DNA of 64,000 nucleotides, taken from DASQDN01 sp963844855. Lineage in GTDB: Bacteria; Acidobacteriota; Terriglobia; Bryobacterales; Bryobacteraceae. A program made the position numbers and the translations under genes. Location: positions 178,242-242,241 of the forward strand of contig CAWJQP010000075.1 of the NCBI GenBank assembly GCA_963844855.1, written 5' to 3'. Positions 43,075 through 51,470 of the stretch are shown here, piece by piece; position 1 is the first letter of the stretch; each line of letters opens with the position of its first letter. The notes below the pieces were generated by a model. It searched no databases. It was not told the origin of the DNA and saw nothing but the letters and a program-made list of their open reading frames with translations.

Positions 43075-43745
43075 TGGAGCACCATCAAGCAGCGGCAATT
43101 CTTGCCTCCGAGCGCTATGTTCTTGACGAGTTGACGGTGGCCGAGCGTGATGCCTTCGAAGAGCATTACTTTACCTGTGCGATCTGCGCGCAGGAAGTGA
43201 AAGACCTGTCGGTCTTAAAAGTCGCATGGAAGGACGTCTCTCCGCAGCGACGGCTCGCGCAGGAGCGAAACGTCGGTGAGTCGGCCGACCGGAAACAAGG
43301 GTTCTTTTCCTGGTCATGGTGGCTCCGTCCCCAATTCGCTTTCCTCGTTCCCTGCGCGCTTGTGGCCGCCGTCCTCGGCGCTGTCTGGCAAGTGACGCAG
43401 AAAAGAGAGACGATCGAACCACAGGTGATCGCAGCGGTGATGCTTCGTCCCGAAAGCCGTGGCGAGGTGACTACTCTTACGCCCGGCCAGTCAGGGCCGT
43501 TCGTGCTGCTCGAATGTGACGTCCCGTTGGAGGCGCGAAATATCTCGTGGGAACTTCGTCGCGCTGGCTCCGATGAGATTCTGCGGCACGGCGTAGCGAA
43601 AGCTCCGGAGCCCGGAGCTACTTTAAAATTGTTGATACCCTCATCTGTGCTGGCGTCGGCTGAGTACATCCTGCGTATAGAATCAATCGGTGGCGAATCC
43701 AGCGCCAGCAAGCGGAGCTCGGTGTATAGATTGAAAATCAACTAA
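43074..43745 (+). CDS. Zinc-finger anti-sigma factor, membrane-anchored
   Basis: The 223-residue protein begins at a GTG overlapping the sigma gene stop. Its N-terminal anti-sigma domain carries the H-x3-C-x2-C zinc motif (EEHYFTCAICAQEV, about residues 30-43). One TM helix follows (FAFLVPCALVAAVLGAVW, about 90-107), then a periplasmic beta-sandwich (LTPGQSGPFVLLECDVPLEARNISWELRRAGSD). The layout is that of zf-HC2 anti-sigma factors: sigma bound in the cytoplasm and released on an envelope signal through the outer domain. It is the second gene of the sigma/anti-sigma/unknown/CHAT operon. Confidence 0.9.
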   Translation: MEHHQAAAILASERYVLDELTVAERDAFEEHYFTCAICAQEVKDLSVLKVAWKDVSPQRRLAQERNVGESADRKQGFFSWSWWLRPQFAFLVPCALVAAVLGAVWQVTQKRETIEPQVIAAVMLRPESRGEVTTLTPGQSGPFVLLECDVPLEARNISWELRRAGSDEILRHGVAKAPEPGATLKLLIPSSVLASAEYILRIESIGGESSASKRSSVYRLKIN

Positions 43746-43763
43746 AACCACAAGGAGCAACGG

Positions 43764-44573
43764 ATGGCGATCACTACAGATCAATCTCGATTTGTTTTCC
43801 GGGGAAACGCGATGCCGTTCGGCGGCCGGATTGTTAACATCGGAGGAACGCCCGTATCAAAGCCGATCGAGGGCCCTCCTTCCAGCGCGATTACCGTGGC
43901 GGGCGGCCGCAGTTACGCCACCGGCAAACCTTCTTCGTTCAACAACATATTCAAATGGGGAGATACCGTAGCCGAGAGTGTTGGGCTCATTCGGCCCGCG
44001 GATAATCATGCGGTGACCACCGTGACATCGATGGTCAAGTCCTTTGCCGCAACCAACGCTCCCATTACTTTCGAGGCGGACGTCCTCAAGGCTGTCATCG
44101 TTTCTGACCATCCCACTCGTGGGCAGCCATCCATAAAGATCACCGAAGCGGTTTTCGGCGGATCTGTGGGGATGTTCTTGGACGGGAAACGCATCGTCGT
44201 TGAAGTCGATGACTTCACTCCCAAATTTGGGACGCTTGCGCTTTTCGAGTCCGAGTACCGGACCAACAACGCCTTCTACACGAGATACAACGGACGGTTT
44301 CGAAGATCTTCGACCAAGGCGCCTCTCCTCGGCGAGCGCCTGCCCCGAGTCGGCGGATACGTGTCGACCTCTATCGTTCGGAGCATCCAGTGGAACGGCA
44401 AAAAGATCAACGGGCATGTGCTGCCCTTAACAGGCTTCGGAAAGATCTACTTCGGTGAGTTGCTGATGAATGAGTACAACCGTCGGCTCACCATAATCCG
44501 CCTGGCCATGGGCTCGCACATCAACGCAGAGTCCGCGTGCGCCGAGGCAGATCCGAACGGCAGTTGGGATTAA
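43764..44573 (+). CDS. Unknown 269-aa protein between the anti-sigma and CHAT protease genes
   Basis: A good ribosome site (AAGGAGCAACGG) precedes ATG 43764. The protein has no signal peptide and no TM helix. It is predicted to be mainly beta: FVFRGNAMPFGGRIVNIGGTPVSKPIEGPPSSAITVAGG, ITFEADVLKAVIVSD, IKITEAVFGGSVGMFLDGKRIVVEVDDF. It also has a basic segment (YTRYNGRFRRSSTKAPLLGERLPRVGGYVST) that could be an exposed processing region. I recognise no family. Its place 18 bases after the anti-sigma gene and 22 before the CHAT protease suggests it is a substrate, inhibitor or effector of that protease. This is inference from position only. Confidence 0.7.
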   Translation: MAITTDQSRFVFRGNAMPFGGRIVNIGGTPVSKPIEGPPSSAITVAGGRSYATGKPSSFNNIFKWGDTVAESVGLIRPADNHAVTTVTSMVKSFAATNAPITFEADVLKAVIVSDHPTRGQPSIKITEAVFGGSVGMFLDGKRIVVEVDDFTPKFGTLALFESEYRTNNAFYTRYNGRFRRSSTKAPLLGERLPRVGGYVSTSIVRSIQWNGKKINGHVLPLTGFGKIYFGELLMNEYNRRLTIIRLAMGSHINAESACAEADPNGSWD

Positions 44574-44595
44574 ACCTCCTTCTCCGGAAATAGTG

Positions 44596-47109
44596 ATGAA
44601 GTTACGCGGGAACCCGGCATCGTATCTTTTGCTTGCCTGTGCGCTCGGGTTCCGCACAACGCCTGAGATTTCACCCCAGGAAATCTACAACAAAGCTGTC
44701 GAACACCTTCGCGATGGCGACTTCGAAAACAGCGCCAAACTTCTGGACCGGCCAGGCGCCCCAGCGGTCGGCCGCGAGTATTCCGACTGGTTCTGGCGTT
44801 TCCGAGCCTTGCGTGCCGAAGTGTTCATGGAGCAGAATCGCAGCAACGACGCGCTCGCTCTACTGAATACCAACGCGCCATTAGAGGAAGACAATCCCGA
44901 GTTCGCGATCACGCGCCGCATCCTGCAGGCGAAGTACGAAATGCGGCAATCGCGGTTCACTGACGCGTTCGCTAACTTGCAGGCGGCTGTCGATCTTGCG
45001 GACCGGCGCAACTTGGCAGAATTGCGCACGGAAGCGGATCTGCTCATCGGACAGGTTCTCGCGAAGCAGGGAAAGATGGATCAGGCCTCTGAAACATTCC
45101 GCCAGGCAAGGCAGCAAGCCGCGGATCGGAAGGATTCCTATCGCGAAGCGCAGGCTCTTACTGGTCTCGGATTGCTGTCGATGATGCGTTCGCGGTGCGA
45201 TGAGGCGATCCCGCTTTTTGAGCAGTCGCGGACATTCACCGAACGCATCGGCGCCGATCTTCGCACCGCCGGCGCCGCAAATAACCTGGGCATGTGCTAC
45301 GCCCAACTCGGCGATTTCGAGCGGGCGATCTCGTATCGTGAGCAGGCGATGAAACTTGCCCGGCCGAGTGCGCGCCTGGCCGAGATTCTGGGCGAAACGG
45401 GAACTTCCTATCTCGCGCAAGGCAATCAACAGGAAGCCATTCGCTATTACCGCCGAGCGCTCACCACCGCGCAGCAGTTTGGTGTCCTGCCGGAAGCGGC
45501 CAGGTGGGCCGGTAACCTCACAGCAGCGTTGGTCGAAACACGGGATTGGGACGGCGCGGAGGCTGCATTAGAGCAAGCGCTCGCATTGAAGCCCGAGCCG
45601 CGATCACGGGCGTTTCTCGACCTCAACGCTGCGGCAGTAGCGCGTGGCAGGGGAAGGCTCGACCAGGCGCGCTCCATCTACGAGACGACGTTGATCGCCT
45701 CCGCCGCGATGCCGGTGGTGACTTGGCAGGCTCACTTCGGCTTGGCATCGGTTTGGTCCGAGTTGAAACAGACGCGCAAGGCGGATCAACACTTCGAAGC
45801 GGCGTTGCGGTTGATCGAAGAGAATCAATCGTCGTTGAGCCGGAGCGAGCACAAAATCACGTTCCTCGGCCGACTGATCTCGTTCTATCAGGCATACGTG
45901 AACACGTTGATGGTTCGTGGCGATCCCGTCGCGGCCCTGAGCGTTGCCGATTCAAGCCGAGCCCGCATCATGGCGGAACGCTTCTCCCTTCCGTCCTCGC
46001 CAAGGAATTCCAGCTCCCCCGGCGCCTTCCAACGTACGGCAAGAGACTCCGGAAGTATCTGGCTTTCTTACTGGCTTGGTCCGCAGCGATCTTTTCTTTG
46101 GGTCGTCACCGGATCAGGGATCCGTTCGTTCGTTTTGCCGCCCGCCGCCGAGATCACAAAGCTCGTCGAGGCTTACCAGGGCTTTATCGAGGGATCGATG
46201 CGCGATCCGATGGCAAGCGAATCCGACGCGGGACGGAAACTATACGAGAGCCTCATCGCGCCGGCTGCTTCCTTGATCCCCTCCGGAGCGCGAGTCGTGA
46301 TCGTTCCCGATGGCGCGCTACACCGCCTGAATTTCGAAACCCTGCCGGTCTACACGGAACGTCCCCACTACTGGATTGACGACGTGACCGTTGCCGTTGC
46401 TCCCTCCCTCGGCATCTATCAGGAAGCTCAGGACGGAACAGGCGACACTTCTCAACACGCGGCGTTGCTGATCGGCGACCCCGTCTTGGTATCCACTGAG
46501 TACCCGAGCCTTCCCTACGCGGGAGTTGAGATCTCGCGTATCCGCAACTTCGTTCCTGCCGACAGCCGCGTGATGGTACGCGAGGCCGCGCATCCGCAAG
46601 CCTACAAGCATGCGAATCCGAGTCTGTACAGCATGATCCATATCTCTGCCCACGCGGAAGTGAAGCGCGATAGCCCTCTTGACTCCGCAATCATCCTGTC
46701 GCCTTCGACCGATGGCTACAAACTCTATGCCCGTGACGTCATGGATGTGCCGTTGAAAGCAAGCCTCGTCACACTCTCGGCGTGTCGCACGTCCGGCGCT
46801 CGCGCCTATTCCGGCGAAGGTTTCGTCGGCTTCGCATGGGCCTTTCTAAGAGCAGGAGCGCACTCCGTTGTGGCAGGCTTATGGGACGTCGTCGACGAGT
46901 CAACAGCAGAGATCATGGACGGCATGTATGCCGGCCTGAAGCAAGGCGCGAGCCCCGTCGCCGCCCTAAGGCAAGCGAAGCTGAACATGCGAACAACCCG
47001 CTACTCGAAGCCCTATTATTGGGGACCATTTCAGTGCTACGTCAGGACCGGCTTGCGAAGGTCGGCTACTGACACGTTCGGCCACCAGACGCTCAGTCGT
47101 AGAAGGTGA
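44596..47109 (+). CDS. TPR-CHAT caspase-like protease
   Basis: This 837-residue protein (from ATG 44596; a GTG lies one codon upstream) has a hydrophobic N-terminus (YLLLACALGFRTTP). About nine TPR-like repeats follow over residues 30-420 (NNLGMCYAQLGDFERAISYREQAMKLA, GETGTSYLAQGNQQEAIRYYRRAL). The C-terminal CHAT domain spans about 490-820. The caspase-type dyad is complete: His686 in MIHISAHAEVKRDSPLDSAIILS and Cys730 in LVTLSACRTSGARAYSGEGFVGFAWAFLRAG. CHAT proteins are clan CD proteases implicated in programmed cell death and in CRISPR and gasdermin systems. The TPR array probably binds the target or activator. It closes an operon with an ECF sigma factor, its anti-sigma and an unknown protein. 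Confidence 0.93.
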   Translation: MKLRGNPASYLLLACALGFRTTPEISPQEIYNKAVEHLRDGDFENSAKLLDRPGAPAVGREYSDWFWRFRALRAEVFMEQNRSNDALALLNTNAPLEEDNPEFAITRRILQAKYEMRQSRFTDAFANLQAAVDLADRRNLAELRTEADLLIGQVLAKQGKMDQASETFRQARQQAADRKDSYREAQALTGLGLLSMMRSRCDEAIPLFEQSRTFTERIGADLRTAGAANNLGMCYAQLGDFERAISYREQAMKLARPSARLAEILGETGTSYLAQGNQQEAIRYYRRALTTAQQFGVLPEAARWAGNLTAALVETRDWDGAEAALEQALALKPEPRSRAFLDLNAAAVARGRGRLDQARSIYETTLIASAAMPVVTWQAHFGLASVWSELKQTRKADQHFEAALRLIEENQSSLSRSEHKITFLGRLISFYQAYVNTLMVRGDPVAALSVADSSRARIMAERFSLPSSPRNSSSPGAFQRTARDSGSIWLSYWLGPQRSFLWVVTGSGIRSFVLPPAAEITKLVEAYQGFIEGSMRDPMASESDAGRKLYESLIAPAASLIPSGARVVIVPDGALHRLNFETLPVYTERPHYWIDDVTVAVAPSLGIYQEAQDGTGDTSQHAALLIGDPVLVSTEYPSLPYAGVEISRIRNFVPADSRVMVREAAHPQAYKHANPSLYSMIHISAHAEVKRDSPLDSAIILSPSTDGYKLYARDVMDVPLKASLVTLSACRTSGARAYSGEGFVGFAWAFLRAGAHSVVAGLWDVVDESTAEIMDGMYAGLKQGASPVAALRQAKLNMRTTRYSKPYYWGPFQCYVRTGLRRSATDTFGHQTLSRRR

Positions 47110-47184
47110 GTTCCCGCAATCGGGTAGCGTCAAACACAGCTTCAAGTTTTGGGTATTCAGAAGGCCGGGCCTCAGCAGTGCGGT

Positions 47185-47218
47185 GCAAGCTTCAGCTTGC
47201 GCAGGGCTTTAGCCCTGC
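47185..47218. repeat. REP-like element: two adjacent perfect hairpins
   Basis: GCAAGCT-TC-AGCTTGC at 47185-47200 and GCAGGGCT-TT-AGCCCTGC at 47201-47218 are two perfect inverted repeats placed head to tail with no spacer. This design is typical of intergenic REP elements spread by RAYT transposases. It sits downstream of the CHAT gene and could also help terminate or stabilise that transcript. I saw no second copy in the window. Confidence 0.75.
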
Positions 47219-47322
47219 AACGAACGCACAGCGACTGGGAATGATTGATACCGCAACACACGCGAGGCCCATGAACAGCGAACAGGACCTCGCGTGCGTA
47301 CAGCCCGAATCCAAGTGAATTA

Positions 47323-48021
47323 CTACTTATCCTTGCGGAAGAAAACGTAGTCGGAAGTATACGGGACCAGCGCTTGTTTGCCCACATCACTCGATGTGGA
47401 GCATCCCGCGGCAGGCGCCGATCCGCCGTTCGTATTTAAGCGCTGAATAAAGGTGGTTTGACCGATCAGGTTCCCGCCCGTCGGTCCCCTTTCCGATCCG
47501 ATTGCTTCCAGCAAAAGACAGGGAATCGAGCCGGTATTCGGGCAACTGACGGGGTCGGAGCCGGCGGCCACCACATTGCCATTCAGCACCGCTGCCCACA
47601 CCTTGCTGCTATCGAAAGAACTCTGCCATGTGGCGTTACCGAAGGGTATCGGCCTCGGCGCCACAGGGTTCGGGTTCGTATTTGGGCTGAGGAAGTGGGT
47701 AATGATTTGGAAGTCATTCCCGAAGAAGCTTTGAAACAGCGTGGCCTCGGGACGGGCGGCATTGATCGTCCAGGACGCGGTCGAAGCGCCTGGACTCGTC
47801 GGCAGGCAGACATACCCTTGAGTTCCCCGCGCGCGGCCCACCAGGAACGCTGAGTTCCCCACCGGCGGTGTAATGATCGCGGGAGTGGCCGGAAGCGCGA
47901 GTTGTTGTTCCGCAGCTTGAGCGGCCGTGTTGAAGACACATGCGAGCAGAAGAGCGGCTGAAAACAGTCTCTGGATCGTGGCAGCGCTCTTCAGCGACTG
48001 CTGGCGATTATTGAAATTCAT
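47323..48021 (-). CDS. Secreted DUF3455 protein
   Basis: The 232-residue product has a signal peptide (LFSAALLLACVFNTAAQAAEQQL). The DUF3455 body follows, recognisable by VGNSAFLVGRARGTQGYVCLPTSPGASTASWTINAARPEATLF, HFLSPNT, ATWQSSFDSSKVWAAVLNG, and a C-terminal TFIQRLNTNGGSAPAAGCSTSSDVGKQALVPYTSDYVFFR. Several cysteines probably form disulfides outside the cell. The family is common in soil bacteria and fungi, and its function is unknown. The gene is convergent with the CHAT operon and stands alone. Confidence 0.88.
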   Translation of the reverse strand: MNFNNRQQSLKSAATIQRLFSAALLLACVFNTAAQAAEQQLALPATPAIITPPVGNSAFLVGRARGTQGYVCLPTSPGASTASWTINAARPEATLFQSFFGNDFQIITHFLSPNTNPNPVAPRPIPFGNATWQSSFDSSKVWAAVLNGNVVAAGSDPVSCPNTGSIPCLLLEAIGSERGPTGGNLIGQTTFIQRLNTNGGSAPAAGCSTSSDVGKQALVPYTSDYVFFRKDK

Positions 48022-48222
48022 TGATTGTATTCTCCGTTTCTATGATGTGGAGGGCTGCTGTTCAAGCGCCTCCACTTAGACACGCGCTATCTGCGGAGGA
48101 AACTGGCGGCTGCTATGTAACTGGGCAGTAAACAACTCGTAAAACATCGCCGAGTCTGCGTCATGCCGGCGCAAAATGCAAAGCGAGAGGACGAATCTCT
48201 CCTAAATCCTCAAAAATCCACG

Positions 48223-48440
48223 CCAAAAAACAAGCGCTTCCCTTTGACACACTCCTCGCCATCATCACGGACGCGCCAAAGACCTTTGACGAAGCGCACA
48301 TTGCCTCTCGACAACTTCACACTCGGCCGAAACGTCTCGACCTGACCATCATCAAACGCGCGCTCTTCTCAGCTCCGTCAACCGAGCTATTCTGAATTGC
48401 ACGCGCCAGTGGGGCAGGTCCCACCGTCTGCGCATCAAAG
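48223..48440 (+). pseudogene. Decayed copy of the terminase cassette start
   Basis: Two blocks match the intact cassette at 1972-4045, in the same order and orientation. 48223-48306 aligns with 2031-2113, inside the 59-aa ORF; the shared core CTCGCCATCATCACGGACGC has two mismatches, and one base is deleted. 48345-48440 aligns with about 2222-2315, the terminase ATPase up to its Walker A codons (shared run TGCACGCGCCAGTGGGGCA). About 70 bases between the blocks are missing and the match stops just after the Walker A. Single-base changes and indels destroy both reading frames. Finding the same foreign cassette twice within 46 kb suggests that it is mobile or was duplicated. Confidence 0.8.
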
Positions 48441-48473
48441 CACATCTTGGAGAGCGAGACTGAAGGAGTTCAT

Positions 48474-49019
48474 ATGCGTCCACATAAAACGATACTCACG
48501 ACAGGCCTTTGGATTGGGATAGCAGTATTCGCGGTTCCCGTACACGCTTCCACACTATGGTCCTGGAACTATTCCGGAGACGGCATTACGGCGAGCGGCA
48601 CATTTACTACGCTTGACAGTCCCGATCCACAAGGAGGCTATCTCATAACCGCGATAACCGGAACTCGCAATGGCCAGACCATCATCGGGCTGCAATCGAC
48701 AGGAACATGGATTCCTGGCAACGAACCATATGAGGTGGACAACCTCGTGTTTGCGGGTCCCGGGCCGCAGTTGACAAAAGCAGGTTTCGGCTTTGCGCTC
48801 GCCGACGGTACCTACTCGAACCCTTTCTACGCAGATTTCCTGCCCACGCCTGATTATCTGGAGTTTTACTCGATGCCCGATTCAGATTCATCAACGGAGC
48901 TTGCGGTCACCTTTTCCGCCACTGTCGTGTCGACGCCGGAACCGGCGACGTTCGCGTTATTGTCGCTCTCCCTTGCGCTTTTCTACATCCGCGGAGTTAG
49001 GATGAGGGCCAAGTCGTAA
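48474..49019 (+). CDS. PEP-CTERM surface protein
   Basis: The start is ATG 48474 behind a strong GAAGGAGTTCAT ribosome site. The 181-residue product has a signal peptide (TILTTGLWIGIAVFAVPVHAS) and a beta-rich body (WSWNYSGDGITASGTFTTLDSPDPQGGYLITAITGTRNGQTIIGL). That body is a recurrent pattern among PEP-CTERM proteins with a SGDGITASGTF-like opening. The end is a sorting signal, STPEPATFALLSLSLALFYIRGVRMRAKS: PEP motif, helix and basic tail. It is exported and handled by an exosortase encoded elsewhere. It lies directly after the decayed terminase copy, and its promoter may lie within that remnant. Confidence 0.88.
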   Translation: MRPHKTILTTGLWIGIAVFAVPVHASTLWSWNYSGDGITASGTFTTLDSPDPQGGYLITAITGTRNGQTIIGLQSTGTWIPGNEPYEVDNLVFAGPGPQLTKAGFGFALADGTYSNPFYADFLPTPDYLEFYSMPDSDSSTELAVTFSATVVSTPEPATFALLSLSLALFYIRGVRMRAKS

Positions 49020-49044
49020 CAAGCTCCCTGACCTGTAGCGACCT

Positions 49045-49072
49045 GTATTGAGGTAGTCGTATTGAGGTAGTC
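49045..49072. repeat. Perfect 14-bp tandem duplication upstream of the PEP-CTERM metalloprotease gene
   Basis: GTATTGAGGTAGTC is repeated exactly at 49045-49058 and 49059-49072, about 80 bases before the start of the next gene. It could be a doubled regulator site or slippage. Confidence 0.8.
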
Positions 49073-49151
49073 GTCGAACCTCGCGACGCTGCGTGTGATA
49101 GACTCCCCTCTCCACCCGGAAAGTAAAAACGCATTGAAAGGATCGATCCGA

Positions 49152-49859
49152 ATGTTCTTTGGAAAGTCTCGTATCGCCGCGTCTGCGGTCGTCCGTCTTA
49201 CTATGTCGGCGCTCGCAATTCTCTTGGCGCCGGCAATCACCGAAGCCGGCGCTATCGTGATTGATGAGGCGGGAGTGAACCAGATTTTCTCACAAGAGAG
49301 CTTTGGCGACACGCCCATCAGCATTCGGTTCAACTCGCCCCAGACAATCGTCGCTCCTGAATTGCTGGTGATCGATACCGTTGAGGAGTTGCAGGCGCTC
49401 TATAGCTTGGTTCCGAACCCTGCGCCGACAGTTGTGGCATTTTTCGTGGACACCATCTGGGAGTGCGCGACTGTGGAGGTGGCGGAGGACGGGAGGTACT
49501 TCGGGTGCGCGCAGAAGCCCGGGAATTTTCATGTGTTGAATTCCACCCAGGCAGCACTCGAACCTGCCAAGCTGATATCCCACGAGCTCGGCCATAATTT
49601 TGGCTTGGAGCACATATCCCTCGGCCTGATGACCACACTTCTCGGGTTTGGTGGAACGGAGCTCTTCACAGATCAGGTCGCCGATATCCTGAAGAGCCCG
49701 CTGATCCAGGTCGATTCTAATGGGCAGCGGTTCATTCAGGTCACGCCGATTGCGATCGTTGGCATTCCAGAACCCTCGACGCTGCTGCTCCTTAGCGGCG
49801 GTCTCGGAGCGTTGCTCATCATCAAGAAAAGAAATCGACAGGGACCCGATAGAGGCTGA
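49152..49859 (+). CDS. PEP-CTERM protein with metzincin zinc motif
   Basis: The preferred start is ATG 49152 (AAAGGA ten bases upstream), which puts a signal peptide at the N-terminus (AVVRLTMSALAILLAPAITEAGA). The 235-residue protein carries a full metzincin zinc site: HELGHNFGLEH (HExxHxxGxxH) near residue 150. It ends with IPEPSTLLLLSGGLGALLIIKKRNRQ, a PEP-CTERM signal. This combination points to a surface-sorted metallopeptidase or an inactive relative. There is no obvious propeptide cysteine switch, and the Met-turn is uncertain (GLMTTLLG shortly after the zinc site is a candidate). Compare the HExxH PEP-CTERM protein at 40890. Confidence 0.82.
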   Translation: MFFGKSRIAASAVVRLTMSALAILLAPAITEAGAIVIDEAGVNQIFSQESFGDTPISIRFNSPQTIVAPELLVIDTVEELQALYSLVPNPAPTVVAFFVDTIWECATVEVAEDGRYFGCAQKPGNFHVLNSTQAALEPAKLISHELGHNFGLEHISLGLMTTLLGFGGTELFTDQVADILKSPLIQVDSNGQRFIQVTPIAIVGIPEPSTLLLLSGGLGALLIIKKRNRQGPDRG

Positions 49860-50039
49860 AGTCTGATCGACATAGTTTCCGGGTCGTAAGAAAATCTCGT
49901 CCTGCCGGCGGTTATCCGGCCGCCCCGGTTGGGCGCACGATCTTGCTATCGGGCTGCGGCAGGACAAAACTGAGCTAGTGCTCGATGAATGGGAACTGCA
50001 TCGTGGAGTCATCGCCAGCATTCAGTAGAACGAGGCTCT

Positions 50040-51422
50040 CTATCCTTCCGACGGAGCAACGTTGTAGTTGACACGAAAGACATTCTCCGGGTCGTATCTC
50101 GCCTTGATATCACGTAAACGCTTGTAATTCGGACCGTACGTCTCGGCTACGCGATTTTGCTCTTCGTCCATCATGAAGTTGACATATCCCCCACCCGCCG
50201 AAAAAGGGTGGACGGCTTGCCAGCATTCCCTCGCCCAGTTCACGATCGTATGACGATTGCGAGGATCAGGATCCACACCGGCGATCGCTTCTGCCCAAAG
50301 TGCGTTCCGGAAGGCAAAGGCCGTCTCATTTCCTCGCTTGCGATGAACAGCGCCATTTATCGGATACAGGTGTATCGTAGACAAGCTCGTCGGAAGCCTT
50401 GCACCGTATTTGGAGTGCGTTTCGATCGCATCCTGCCCCAGTGGACCAAAGAAATCCGACTTCCAATACCACTGATGACCAGCGGGCCGCAGAGAATCGA
50501 ACATGCTCTGAAGTGAGGGCAGGGGCATACTTCGGACATCCTCAAAATATGGTTTAGGCCAGCGCCGGACCGGGGCCAATATTTCCTCCAGCCGGTCCGG
50601 GCTGCCGGTGTAGCACCACATAACTCCGCAGACGGTCCGGTCATGCAGGATCGCAGGATAACGTGCTGTGGGTGCGATTTTAAGGAATGCGAAAAAGCCG
50701 TTGATTTCTTCGGGAGCCCGCATGATGAAATTCTGATGTCTCTCCAGGATCTCGTTTGAAGCCTCAGCCGGCCAGAACATCGGTCCTGCAAACACTGTGT
50801 GAAGCGGATGGAGCTGGAACGTGAATGACGTGACGACGCCAAAATTCCCGCCACCGCCACGAATGGCCCAGAAAAGGTCCTGATGCTGGCGCTCGCTAGC
50901 AATCACGACGGATCCATCCGCAAGTACGATTTCAACAGCGAGCAGATTATCGATGGTCAACCCAAACCGGCGCGTTAGGTGCCCGATGCCTCCGCCCAAA
51001 GTGAGCCCACCGACACCAGTTGACGATATCAACCCATTCGGAGTCGCCAATCCAAAAACGTGTGTGGCGCGATCAACGTCGCACCAGAGGCAGCCGCCTT
51101 CGACGTTAGCAGTCCTGGCGGTTGGATCAACCCGCACGTCGTTCATAAGTGACAGATCGATCACCAGGCCGTCGTCACAACTTCCCAACCCAGCGGGATT
51201 GTGCCCGCCGCCGCGGACGGCGAGCAGCAATTCAGTGCGCCGGGCAATCTTTACGCAAGCAGCCACATCCGCCGTGCTGCGGCAGCGTGCGATCGCGAGG
51301 GGACTGCGGTCAATCATCGCGTTGTAAAGTTTACGTGCGTTGTTATACTCCCGATCGCCGCGGCCGATGAGCGCGCATCGCAAACTGGCCTGAAGTTCGC
51401 CGGGATTGATCATGGTCGCCAT
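50040..51422 (-). CDS. FAD-binding oxidoreductase with berberine-bridge C-terminus
   Basis: The 460-residue enzyme has an FAD_binding_4 domain. AVRGGGHNPAGLGSCDDGLVIDLSLMNDVRVD contains the His used for 8-alpha-histidyl FAD attachment, and GLISSTGVGGLTLGGGIGHLTRRFGLTIDNL and FWAIRGGGGNFGVVTSFTFQLHP follow. A BBE domain closes the protein (YVNFMMDEEQNRVAETYGPNYKRLRDIKARYDPENVFRVNYNV). Related enzymes oxidise alcohols, sugars or specialised metabolites using oxygen or other acceptors. A Cys near the position used for bicovalent linkage occurs in EGGCLWCDVD, but I cannot tell whether it attaches flavin. There is no signal peptide. The gene is convergent with the metzincin gene and lies 48 bases downstream of the haloperoxidase-like gene, possibly in one operon. 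Confidence 0.9.
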   Translation of the reverse strand: MATMINPGELQASLRCALIGRGDREYNNARKLYNAMIDRSPLAIARCRSTADVAACVKIARRTELLLAVRGGGHNPAGLGSCDDGLVIDLSLMNDVRVDPTARTANVEGGCLWCDVDRATHVFGLATPNGLISSTGVGGLTLGGGIGHLTRRFGLTIDNLLAVEIVLADGSVVIASERQHQDLFWAIRGGGGNFGVVTSFTFQLHPLHTVFAGPMFWPAEASNEILERHQNFIMRAPEEINGFFAFLKIAPTARYPAILHDRTVCGVMWCYTGSPDRLEEILAPVRRWPKPYFEDVRSMPLPSLQSMFDSLRPAGHQWYWKSDFFGPLGQDAIETHSKYGARLPTSLSTIHLYPINGAVHRKRGNETAFAFRNALWAEAIAGVDPDPRNRHTIVNWARECWQAVHPFSAGGGYVNFMMDEEQNRVAETYGPNYKRLRDIKARYDPENVFRVNYNVAPSEG

Positions 51423-51470
51423 TCTCCGCGCGGCAGAGACAGCGACCAGCGATTCTATCGCACCGCTTGC

